DNA from: Dastarcus helophoroides
Lineage: Eukaryota; Arthropoda; Insecta; Coleoptera; Bothrideridae
Assembly: GCA_028583605.1 (NCBI GenBank)
Contig: CM053327.1
Coordinates: 24,229,629-24,293,628, forward strand
Length of the DNA stretch: 64,000 nt
Reading direction: 5' to 3'
Shown: positions 26,601-34,776 of the stretch, in pieces
How positions within the stretch are numbered: the stretch's first letter is position 1
Layout: each line of letters starts with the position of its first letter
Notes under the pieces: model-generated
Seen by the model: only the letters and a program-made list of their open reading frames with translations
Database searches by the model: none
Told to the model about the DNA's origin: nothing
Made by a program: the position numbers and the translations under genes

Positions 26601-28610
26601 CCCAAAGAAAGATTTCCCTGGGCGAAAAAAAGAATTCGAACCGGAATTCTGATTATTGTTGAGAAATATCTGTCTTGCTTGTGTTGTGTTCCCTATTTCG
26701 CTTCGTTTTATCAAATAAATAAATTAATAAGTTTAAAGGCTTTTAAGTTAAAATGTGTTTTACTCGTTGCTTTTAAAGAGAAGCTTCTTAAAATTTCAAT
26801 GCTTTGAAACTAAAATATTTGTAGTGAATCGAAAGCAACTGTGCAAAATTGCGTTTTTCTTTATATTTGTAAAATTTACTTTAAAATTAGTAAACAAATT
26901 TAATGGGTGAAACAGTTTTATCATTAATCAGGTTTAATTGAATTGAAATTTATTCCTTTCCTCATAGTTAAGTGTCATTTATTTTAAACACGTATTCAGG
27001 AGGGATGATAGCGACGAATAATGAAAAAAAAAATTAACAGTTTAAATGATGGCCAAATCATCCATAACCCTCCATAATATTTCTGGTTGCCAATAAACAT
27101 TGGTTACAGCTGTATAGGTCAACAGTGAATAACTTTATCACGTTACCAGGTGAAGTGATAATAAAGATTGCCCAGCAAAAGTATCGCTAAGTAATGGGCA
27201 AAAAGTTTTATATTTTCAGAACTTTAAAACTAATTTAAAAATAATTGCATCCAATTTACGTTATTAGTATCCTTAATTAATCGGTCTGGCGAAAGATAAA
27301 CCTGGAATTTTAAAAAATAAATTATGTAAAAATTTAGAAAAGTAATTAACTGATGTGATGCTAACTACAACAGGAATCCTAAAAAATTAAATAGTAACAC
27401 GTCGAAACAATCAATGTTTAGTACTTAAAAAATCAGATTATTTAATCTCGAAACATATTATGCATTTTTTCTCGGCAGCTAGATTAGGTTAAGTTTGGTA
27501 GGAAGACAATGCCAAAGTTGATACAAATAACGATACAAAATATACTCTAAAGGTTGATTTATTCATAAGCAAATCACAGAGAAGCAGAATAAAGAGAGGC
27601 CTGATACTACCATCTTTCGCCAGAATGCTAGAATTACTTTGCAGATTTTTTATCAATTTTACACGAACTATTTGTATCTTTCGATAGCTGTTGTTTTTTG
27701 ATTAATGTTTTAGATCGCCCAAGTTAGGTTTTATATTAATTTTTAGGAATTCATTTACAAGCTTACTCAATAATTTAACTACCTTGGGTCAATCACTTAG
27801 TTTTAGAATCTATAAGCCCCAAACATTAATTTGTAAAATCTAATTCGCATTGTGTGTGATATCGATTTTTATTGTCTCGTTTTTCTTAGCAGCTTTCTCG
27901 GCACAATGGAGGAAATTTATCGCAGGTTGAATGGGGCGATAAATTGTTCATTCGCGGGGTAATTTTAGAGAAAAATAGAAAGCTAAGTTGCTTTCAATTA
28001 CTATTCAATCATGTCTGAGGCTGAACAATAATTCCGCGAAACGAGTATCTGAAAAATCGTCGAATGAGGTATTAAGTTTTTCGGTGAGAAAATAGAACTC
28101 GATGCGTATATATAACCCGGCTCAGACGAGTTATTTGTTCGACCGGGCTGAAAGAAGATTGCGATGTCCTGATTGTACACATACATGCGGGCGGCGGAAT
28201 CTTAAATTAAAGCTTCAATGTTGAATCAATAGGATACACCTGCTACAGAAGCTATACCGGAAAATTTACATGTTTCCAATAATAGTAAATCAGGGCTCAT
28301 GGCTGCTTCTTAAGTTATCTTTGCCGAACGGACGCACTTGCGGGCATATATAGAGCTTCTCTTCTGCCTTTTCCTTTCTCATATTGCCCCTTGATGGAAT
28401 CTAATAGATAATACTAAAGAGAACTTTATTTGAAGTCGTTTTACATGCTCGTCACAGACATGATATCGGCACAAATTGATTTCAATAAAAAGATCCTTTG
28501 GTAGATATCTAAGATTGAACAAACTAGAGTGTCCCACGTGGGCAGTTTGAATTCATAATTTTTGCTATTTAATGTTACAATGACATTTAGGTATTAAAGA
28601 GGATGTCGCA
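23691..28610. other. Long intergenic stretch, no gene recognised
   Basis: Contains an AT-run patch near 25490-25760 and a hydrophobic 86-codon frame at 23918-24178 that I cannot link to any family. No conserved domains, RNA genes or element ends were recognised apart from the hairpin at 24750-24791. Confidence 0.5.
24750..24791. repeat. Perfect 13-bp inverted repeat hairpin
   Basis: GGCTGCACAACAA (24750-24762) is exactly complementary to TTGTTGTGCAGCC (24779-24791) across a 16-base loop. It is more GC-rich than its surroundings and belongs to no recognised element. Confidence 0.7.
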
Positions 28611-28665
28611 GTGCTTTGAAAGCATAATGGGGTTACCCTGGGATTAAACTTAAAAAAAAGAAAAT
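28611..28665 (+). mobile_element. LINE-A 3' tail fragment
   Basis: The run CAGTGCTTTGAAAGCATAAT, then GGGGTTACCCTGGGATTAAA and CTTAAAAAAAAG, is the 3' end of LINE-A as at 7205-7268 and 38025-38060. Only about 55 bases remain, consistent with extreme 5' truncation or decay. Confidence 0.7.
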
Positions 28666-29173
28666 AAATATCACACCCTTAAGAATTTTAAAATAATTCG
28701 AGTCAACCATCCTTTCTTTCAGATTATAACCAAATATTAATTCTTACCTAATATAGAAAAAGCCAAATGCCTGTCACTTGCTTATAACAAAATATACGTT
28801 GTTATACGCTAATAAAGGACTTTTCGAAATTCAACCCCTAAAAGGGTGAAAATATGCATTAAATTTTAATTTAATGATCTGTAATGAAATAGTGTTACGG
28901 TATGTTATACTAGTCACTTTATTACGTACATTTCTCTCTAACATAAAATATATTTTTTCTGACGTAAGTATCAACTATCCTAAGGTAAGGTATCTCCTCC
29001 CAGCTATGTAGGTAAGTCTCGGATAGCTTCTCTCAAAGTGCGTTTAGATTAGACACTTTATTTCGTATATTTCTGAACTATCCTGAGAGAAGCTAACCAA
29101 TACTTATTTACACATTTAGGAGGAGATAGCTTCTCTCAGGATTGTTGACGCTTATGTCTGAGAGAAAATATAT

Positions 29174-29527
29174 TGTAACGAAATTTAAATTGTAGAATTT
29201 AGTACGTAAGAAAAGTTTTTAGAAGGATCTGATAAGGGAAAGCGGCCGCGATAACGAAACAAACGGCAGATAAGCGTTCCAGAAATTTCGACCAACGATA
29301 AGCCTTATCTGCCCAAAACTTCTAGAATCCGGAAGCAAAAATTATATAAGGTAGACGCCTTTCCCTCGAGTCAGTCAGTGTAATTAGTGAGCTAGTAGTT
29401 AGAATTAAATAAGCGAGTTCATTATTCAGTTGTAGTGTTCTGAGTTTAGTTTGGTAATAAAGTGGGTATTATTCAATTTAAGTGTTAATAATCAATTCGA
29501 ACCGATAAGCTCGTAAAGCCCGTAACA
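29174..29527 (+). repeat. 5' LTR of the gypsy element
   Basis: 354 bp beginning TGTAACG and ending GTAACA. It matches 32061-32250 plus 33706-33851 at high identity. A TATATAAG at 29343-29350 followed about 25 bp later by TCAGTCAGT is a plausible core promoter (TATA and initiator). A shorter inverted pair, AGCCTTATCTG and CAGATAAGCG, lies in the U3 part. Confidence 0.85.
29343..29380 (+). promoter_or_regulatory. Putative LTR core promoter
   Basis: TATATAAG at 29343 with an initiator-like TCAGTCAGT at about 29371, spacing near 28 bp as in arthropod TATA/Inr promoters. The same pair was present in the 3' LTR before the LINE split it at CCTCGAGTCAG. Confidence 0.5.
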
Positions 29528-29529
29528 TC

Positions 29530-29547
29530 TGGTGTCAGAAGTGGGAT
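29530..29547 (+). other. Primer-binding site of the gypsy element
   Basis: TGGTGTCAGAAGTGGGAT begins two bases after the 5' LTR. The leading TGG pairs with a tRNA CCA end, as required for minus-strand priming. I do not assign the tRNA. Confidence 0.6.
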
Positions 29548-29658
29548 TATTATTGTGCTTCATTACTCGAAAAAATTCACCAAGTGGTCCCGCAGTTGAC
29601 TTTTATCTCGGATGTTTTAAACTGTTAGATAATTATACGAGGCGCGTCAAGTAAAATC

Positions 29659-31674
29659 TTGAACATTCTAGTACGCTTTATGAATACGAGATTAAAATCG
29701 GCCAAAATGGAACAACAAATGCAAGCGTTATTAGCATTGTTTAAAGACCAAGCAGAGGTAAGACGACCAGAAAAAGAACAGGAGAAAGAACAAAGACGTC
29801 AAGAAAAAGAACAGGAGGAAGAACGAAGACGACAAGAAAAAAAACAGAGGCAAGAACGAAGACGACAAAAAAAAAGAACAGGAGGAAGAACGAAGGCGAC
29901 TAGAAAAAGAACGAAGACGGCAAGAAAAAGAAGAAAAAAAGAAAAGGAATGCAGCCAAACAAGAATTGCATAGTCTATTAGTAAATACAATTGAAAAAAT
30001 GAGAATAGACGTTGCAAAAATGAAAGAAGAAAGGAAAGAACAAATCACAGGAATGAGAGAAGAAATGAAAGAAAAAGTGAAAGAACAAATTACAGAAATG
30101 AGAGAAAAAATGCAAGAAGAATTTAATAACAAGCTTCTTGATGTGGACAATGCAACTCAGAAAAAATTAACAACATTAAAAATGAGATGACGAAGTTGCT
30201 AAGTGGACAAGTCACACGACATGAATCGGAAAGTGTACCTGCTATTTCTTCCCAAAAGGTGAAACCTTCGACCTATGATGGACAAACATCTTTCCAGGCC
30301 TACAGAATACAGTTCGAAGCGGCTGCCAGGGCTAATCGGTAGACGGAAGGCAAAAACACGACCTTATTGGTGGTATGCCTGCGCGGAAAAGCTCTGGAAC
30401 TACTTCGAGCTCTATCTGACCACACACTAGCTAACTACGAAGATTTAGTTAGGGCTTTAGAGTTGAGATTTGGAGACCATCATTTTCCGCAAGTCGCTCA
30501 GTCGCAACTATTAGTAAGGAAGCAGAAAAGTGATGAAGCGCTGCAAGAATTTGAGGCTGACGTAAAAAGACTGGCTCATAACGCCTATCCAATAGCACCA
30601 ACTGAATTTCTGGAACTTTACACAACTGAAATTTTCATAGGAGGAATAAGAGACCCAGAATTCCAGAGAGTGATGCGTTTGTCAAACTTTCGTACATCGA
30701 GAGAGGCGCTGATTAGAGCTTTGGAGGTAAAAGCTGCTTACAAGCTTTCGGAGTCAGAGGCGTCACGGAAAGTAAGGAAGGCCGACATCGAAGAGGGCAC
30801 GAATTACCCTGATTTTGGGTACATCAACGCGACCATGAAGAACATTGACGCGAGCATTGAAGAACTGCTGGAAGCTCTTAAAAGTAGACCCATCAGAAGC
30901 ATAATATGTTACAGCTGTGGAAAGGTGGGGCCCGTCAAAAAGGACTGCAGGTCAACCCTCGAGAAGTCGACAAGCCCCAAAGTGAGAAAACAACGTGGCG
31001 ACAAAGAGAACTCACTAGGTAATGTCAACAAACCAGTCCCCAAAACTCTTCCCATCAAACAGATAAAAAAGATCAAGGAGAGTTTGGTGGTGGAAGCCAG
31101 CGGGGATGAAAGGAATTTAGAGGCAACAGTGGACCCAGGTGTCAAGGTTACTGTGGCACGCGAAACTCAAGCAATCCGTGACTGGCCAAGACCAAAGCAT
31201 AAACATGAACTGAGGAGTTTCCTGGGGTCGTGCACTTATTACAGCAGTATCACTTTAAGGTGCATCATCGACCGGGACGACAGCATAACAACTCTGATGC
31301 TTTGTCCAGAAGACCTTGTGGGGATTGCAAACATTGTAGAGGATCATGAAGACATGGTGGATGTAAGGGTCACGTCTGTTCAGCCAGAAGACGGATGGAC
31401 TGTTGAAGGTCTTCGAGAGCTACAGAAGAGCGACGCTGATATCGGATCCATGTTGGAATGGAAAGAAGCTGGAGATAGACTGGAATGGCAAGAGGTTTCC
31501 GACAGAAGTCCAGCTCTTAAGAATTTGTGGGCTCAATGGAAATCCCTACAGGTAGAGGACGGGGTGCTGAAGAGGGCATGGGAAAGCGCGGATGGAAAGT
31601 GCGTCTACTTGCGGTGGTGGCTTAGGAGAAGGTCTTGTGGGAGGTGCACAACGGGGCCTCTGGTGGACATTTAG
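29659..31674 (+). pseudogene. gypsy gag with fused pol remnant
   Basis: Structural protein of the element. It opens at 29659 or 29680 (MEQQMQALLALFKDQ), runs through a Glu/Lys/Arg/Gln repeat that would form a coiled coil (29755-29960), then KEERKEQITGMREEM, and a Gag core with FQAYRIQFEAAA, RGKALELLRAL and LVRKQKSDEALQEFE. The nucleocapsid knuckle reads CYSCGKVGPVKKDC: the expected CCHC His is Pro. Frameshifts in the A-rich repeat (about 29930) and near 30180, and a TAG at about 30340 where Trp is expected, interrupt the front. The rear 435 codons (30367-31674) are open only because a deletion fuses the end of gag to WPRPKHKHELRSFLGSCTYY, a reverse transcriptase end, and to a segment before integrase. 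Non-functional as a Gag-Pol. Confidence 0.8.
29755..29960 (+). repeat. Purine-rich coiled-coil repeat in gag
   Basis: Imperfect tandem units around GAAGACGACAAGAAAAAGAA encode Glu/Lys/Arg/Gln heptad-like protein. The A runs carry at least one frameshift. Confidence 0.7.
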
Positions 31675-31835
31675 GGATGAACAAGACCCTGGAGAAGATT
31701 CGAAAACGGTTCTATTGGGTTAACTGCAGGGAGGACGTCGAGCGGTGGTATCGGAAATGTGTTACCTGCGCTGCAGCCAAGGGTCCCCGTACAAGAATTA
31801 AAGGGGTCCTGAAGCAGTATAATGTGGTGCCGTAG
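31635..31835 (+). pseudogene. gypsy integrase zinc-binding (H2C2) remnant
   Basis: Frame holding HNGASGGHLGMNKTLEKIRK, FYWVNCREDVERW and KCVTCAAAKGP, the H2C2 domain in front of gypsy integrase. It is out of frame with the preceding gag-pol frame. The DDE core that should follow is deleted; after a stop the sequence goes straight to an integrase C-terminal-like part. Confidence 0.8.
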
Positions 31836-32030
31836 TGGTTTCAGTGAGGGTGAATTGGTATGGCTGTACAACTCTCAGCGAAGGAAAGGAGTTTCGCCGA
31901 AGTTTACTTCATCTTGGGAAGGGCCGTACAAAGTGCTGAAGAGGATCAAGACTTGATATACAGGATCCAGCGTACCCCCAGGACTAAGATGAAAGTAATA
32001 CACAGTGGCAAAGTGACTGATTAGAACTGA
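31836..32030 (+). pseudogene. gypsy integrase C-terminal remnant
   Basis: Broken frames read VWLYNSQRRKG, SPKFTSSWEGPYKVLKRI and, in another frame, TKMKVIHSGKVTD. This is the usual GPY-type end of gypsy integrases (WxGPYKV then I...R). It follows the zinc-binding part without the catalytic core. Confidence 0.65.
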
Positions 32031-32047
32031 TTGGGACGATCAGTCTT

Positions 32048-32060
32048 AAGGGGGAGGCAA
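32048..32060 (+). other. Polypurine tract of the gypsy element
   Basis: AAGGGGGAGGCAA directly precedes the 3' LTR start TGTAACG at 32061, the normal plus-strand priming site. Confidence 0.7.
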
Positions 32061-32250
32061 TGTAACGAAATGTAAATTATAGAATTTAGTACGTAAGAAA
32101 AGTTTCTAGAAGGATCTGATAAGGGAAAGCGGTCGCAATAATGAAGCAAACGGCAGTTAAGCGATCCAGAAATTTCGGCCAATAATAAGCCTTATCTGCC
32201 CAAAACTTAAGCGTAAACTATATAAGGCGGACGCCTTTCCCTCGAGTCAG

Positions 32251-33327
32251 TTCCTACCGGACGAACAGTTCGGATTCAGGCAGGAACACTCGACGGTTCA
32301 CCAATTATCGAGAATAACCGAACATATCCTCGAAGGCAACAACAAAGGAAAAACCTCAGGAGCCATATTCCTAGATGTTGCAAAAGCCTTCGACAAAGTC
32401 TGGCACACTGGACTGATATACAAATCAGTTCAGCTGGGAATCCCACTGGCCTACGGAAAAATAATTAAATCATACCTGGACAGAAGAAAATTCTACGTCA
32501 AAATTACCGAAAAGACATCCAGCATCAAAGAAATGATAGCAGGCGTGCCTCAAGGATCTTTACTAGGACCGACACTGTATCTTATCTATACCGCTGATAT
32601 ACCAAAAAAGGAGAATACCAAGATCGCCTTATACGCAGACGACACGGCCATAATCACACAGTCAAGAATATGGACAAAAATCACCAAAAACCTACAATAT
32701 CATCTCAACGACATAGAAAGTTGGATGAATACATGGAGGATTCAAACAAACGCAAGCAAGAGCCAAGCTATAATATTTAGCAGAAAAAAGAAAGAACCGG
32801 AGCAAAAGCTCAAATTAAACGACACTCCGATTTCGTGGGTGAAACAAGTGAAATACCTCGGAGTAACCCTGGACAAAACACTTTCATACAATGCACACAT
32901 TCAAAGCATTGCAACGAAAACCAAACAACTGAAAGGATATCTCTACCCACTCTTAAACAACAGAAGCAAGTTGGATATCAGAAACAAACTAAACCTGTAC
33001 AAGGCAATCATCCGACCGAATTTAACGTATGCATCGGAAGTCTGGCTGAGAGCAAGTCCACGACAACTGCATACGCTAGAAATAATTGAAAATAAAACGC
33101 TAAGACAATGCGTCAACGCGCCTTACTACATGACAAACGAGCAAATCCACAACGATCTGAAGATTCCAACGCTTATGGAACACATCAAAACACTGGCCAC
33201 AAAAACGTATGCAAAAATGCAGAATCATACAAACATACAGATCTCTGAAATAACAGATTACGAAGATACCACGGAAAGTAGGCACAAAAGGCCCAGACAG
33301 ATTCTACAAAAGATGAACAGAAACTAA
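32251..33327 (+). CDS. jockey-type reverse transcriptase, 5'-truncated, open frame
   Basis: 358 codons are open from the insertion boundary to TAA at 33325-33327. The first ATG inside is at 32533, but the homologous frame extends to the edge, so the true start was lost by 5' truncation. Blocks: FLPDEQFGFRQEHSTVHQLS, IFLDVAKAFDKVWH (box A Asp), GVPQGSLLGPTLYLIYTADIP, YADDTAIITQS (catalytic pair intact), KYLGVTLDKTLSYNAHI (thumb), then YKAIIRPNLTYASEVW. The product would copy RNA at a nicked target, but the endonuclease and ORF1 parts are missing, so it could not act autonomously. No stop or frameshift is present. Confidence 0.85.
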   Translation, partial: FLPDEQFGFRQEHSTVHQLSRITEHILEGNNKGKTSGAIFLDVAKAFDKVWHTGLIYKSVQLGIPLAYGKIIKSYLDRRKFYVKITEKTSSIKEMIAGVPQGSLLGPTLYLIYTADIPKKENTKIALYADDTAIITQSRIWTKITKNLQYHLNDIESWMNTWRIQTNASKSQAIIFSRKKKEPEQKLKLNDTPISWVKQVKYLGVTLDKTLSYNAHIQSIATKTKQLKGYLYPLLNNRSKLDIRNKLNLYKAIIRPNLTYASEVWLRASPRQLHTLEIIENKTLRQCVNAPYYMTNEQIHNDLKIPTLMEHIKTLATKTYAKMQNHTNIQISEITDYEDTTESRHKRPRQILQKMNRN

Positions 33328-33342
33328 ACGATAATCACCGTT

Positions 33343-33603
33343 GTTAGTCGTACCAATGAAGGTGGATTGAGTAGCTTTCATTTGGTGCGACAACACGCAA
33401 CCGAGGGTCGCTTATCGACGAAGGTGAATTGAGTAGCTTTCGCCCGGTAAATGATCTCTCGCTAGCGCACCTAACAACACGGGCGCGGTCGACGGCACGC
33501 GCTAAAGAAGGTGGACCGAGTAGCTTTCTTTAGAGTGACTGCTGTCGATCACGGACGCCTGCCATCGGAGGTGAATTGAGTAGCTTTCGATCGGCGGTCT
33601 CCG
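33343..33603 (+). other. Four stem-loops with a shared loop in the LINE 3' region
   Basis: Four units carry the core GGTGRAYYGAGTAGC at 33361-33375, 33423-33437, 33510-33524 and 33570-33584. Each sits between arms that pair although they differ: ACCAATGAAG with CTTTCATTTGGT, TTATCGACGAAG with CTTTCGCCCGGTAA, CTAAAGAAG with CTTTCTTTAG, and ATCGGAG with CTTTCGAT. All keep one extra T in the 3' arm next to the loop, and most extend in outer stems (GTCGTACC with GGTGCGAC; GACGGC with GCTGTC; CGGA with TCCG). The pattern suggests selected RNA structure in the LINE transcript. A role in binding the LINE protein is inference. Confidence 0.7.
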
Positions 33604-34213
33604 CAGCTCACAAAATTATCAACACAGTAATGTTCACTAAAAGACGGCGGTCAAAGGAACGAAAGTTTCGGAACCGCGTTAAACTACCAAAGAACCATGA
33701 TGATTCCTCGAGTCAGTCAGTTAATTAGAGTCAGTCAGTGTAGTAAGTGAGCTAGTAGTTAGAAATAAATAAGTGAGTTCAGTTTGGTAATAAAGTGGGT
33801 ATTATTTAATACACGTGTTTATAATCAATTCGAACCGATAAGCCTGTAACAATATTTTATGGCAAAGAGTACGGAATAAAGTGTCTAGTATAAACGCACC
33901 GTCAGGATAGTTGACAAGTATGTCACAGAGAAATGTACCGAATAAAGTCTAATATAATCGCATCCTCGTAACCTTTAGCGTTACATCGCACGACTTGTTA
34001 CGCCTATGCATTAAATTTTAAATGCAAAGAATCAGCGTACTCTCAATAAACAAAACTAATTGTTGTATTTTAAGTGGCTTGTATGAAATGGTGATTTGTT
34101 GGGAAAATGTCACCAATGTTTGCCACCCTAACGAGATGTACAGTTTCAATAGTATAACTTGACAATTTATAAAATGACCTGTACACATCAATACAGTAAA
34201 TAATGTGTGTTCG

Positions 34214-34268
34214 CCAATCAAAGCAGCCACCTTCCTTTGATCAACCTCGCAGTTAGTATATATAAAAG
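34214..34268 (+). promoter_or_regulatory. Possible CCAAT-TATA core promoter
   Basis: CCAAT at 34214-34218 lies about 40 bp before TATATATAAAAG (34257-34268), which predicts a start near 34290. The sequence after it encodes only a 32-codon frame from about 34289. No gene is visible, so this may be a first exon of something downstream or chance. Confidence 0.25.
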
Positions 34269-34478
34269 AGGCAACACCAGACTTTGAAATGATTGAAAGG
34301 ACGCACGGAAGAGCTTACGCACATAACGTTTTAACCTTTCCAATCAAACCCAACTTTTGCCTTTTGGTCACCCCATCGTGCAGCTTTTAGTCTCTACCTA
34401 ATTAAATACACATCATTAGGTTACATGTCTAACAGAGATAAACATGATTCAGTTACAAACTATGTTGAGATAATAAGC

Positions 34479-34560
34479 CTTGTATATACGAATATATACA
34501 AGTTTATTAGGATGCAATTGAATTCTAATTTCATTAGAATCTAATGAAAACTAGATTGCA
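34479..34560. repeat. Cluster of perfect short palindromes
   Basis: CTTGTATATA (34479-34488) pairs with TATATACAAG (34493-34502), and ATTCTAAT (34522-34529) with ATTAGAAT (34533-34540), enclosed by TGCAAT (34513) and ATTGCA (34555). AT-rich cruciform-prone DNA. Confidence 0.6.
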
Positions 34561-34737
34561 ATTACAAAGTTCACGTAGATGAGGCAAAGCTTGTATCACG
34601 GGTTGCATCGCAATATCCATAGATATAAATTTCCTCGTCGTGACTTTACTTTCATCTAGTTCGACAAATCACCAATTAAATGTTTTATAATTAAACAATA
34701 AAACGTGCTTAAAATTGAAAATATGTACAACCGCAAT

Positions 34738-34776
34738 CATAGACTAGTTTCGGTCTCCCTTGGCCTCATCAGTATG
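34738..34776 (-). ncRNA. Hammerhead ribozyme-like motif
   Basis: On the minus strand the order is CAUA, CUGAUGA, GGCCAAGGGAGACC, GAAAC, UA, GUC, UAUG. This is the hammerhead layout: CAUA and UAUG form stem I; CUGAUGA and GAAA are the catalytic core; GGCC and GACC give stem II with the required G-C closing pair and one C-A mismatch; A-U and C-G with a 2-base loop give a minimal stem III; GUC is the cleavage triplet. Very short stem III loops are known for hammerheads of newt satellite and of Penelope-like and other retroelements. No reverse transcriptase lies beside it, so the host element is unknown. Activity is not shown; the mismatch in stem II could weaken it. Confidence 0.65.

Larger units (their letters stand above)
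32251..33705 (+). mobile_element. Young 5'-truncated jockey-type LINE
   Basis: 1455-bp insertion bounded by an 11-bp duplication CCTCGAGTCAG. It starts in mid reverse transcriptase (FLPDEQFGFRQEHS) and ends TGATGATT without a poly(A) tail. Its reading frame is unbroken, unlike almost every other element here, so it is probably the most recent insertion of the window and younger than the gypsy element it sits in. Its 3' region holds four related stem-loops. Confidence 0.9.
29174..33851 (+). mobile_element. Ty3/gypsy LTR retrotransposon, internally deleted
   Basis: Complete outline of an LTR element: 5' LTR 29174-29527, primer-binding region from 29530, gag, pol remnants, polypurine tract, and a 3' LTR from 32061 to 33851 interrupted by a LINE. 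It is flanked by the 4-bp duplication ATAT (29170-29173 and 33852-33855). Without the LINE the internal part is only about 2.5 kb, half of what gypsy elements need. Protease, nearly all of reverse transcriptase, RNase H and the integrase catalytic core are absent. Confidence 0.85.
32061..33851 (+). repeat. 3' LTR of the gypsy element, split by a LINE
   Basis: Parts 32061-32250 and 33706-33851 together match the 5' LTR. The break falls inside CCTCGAGTCAG, which is present on both sides as the LINE target duplication (32240-32250 and 33706-33716). The right part has a small local duplication of GAGTCAGTCAGT. Confidence 0.85.
28894..33972. mobile_element. MITE with inverted repeats, split by a gypsy element
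   Basis: The left part (28894-29173) starts GTTACGGTATGTTATACTAG and the right part (33852-33972) ends with a related complement finishing CGTAAC. Words such as GAAATGTACGTAATAAAGTG on one strand and GAAATGTACCGAATAAAGTC on the other recur in both parts, and the left part has internal copies (AGCTTCTCTCAGGAT twice, AACTATCCT). Removing the LTR element and its ATAT duplication rejoins one short fold-back element of about 400 bp. It has no coding capacity. Confidence 0.65.

Noticed and set aside
28104..28140. TATATATAA as promoter near 28.11 kb
   Set aside because: Isolated TATA-like words are expected often in DNA of this composition; no initiator or downstream frame.
29731..30150. 139-codon minus-strand frame, Ser/Phe/Leu-rich
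   Set aside because: Antisense of the purine-rich coiled-coil repeat in gag; the open frame follows from the repeat composition.
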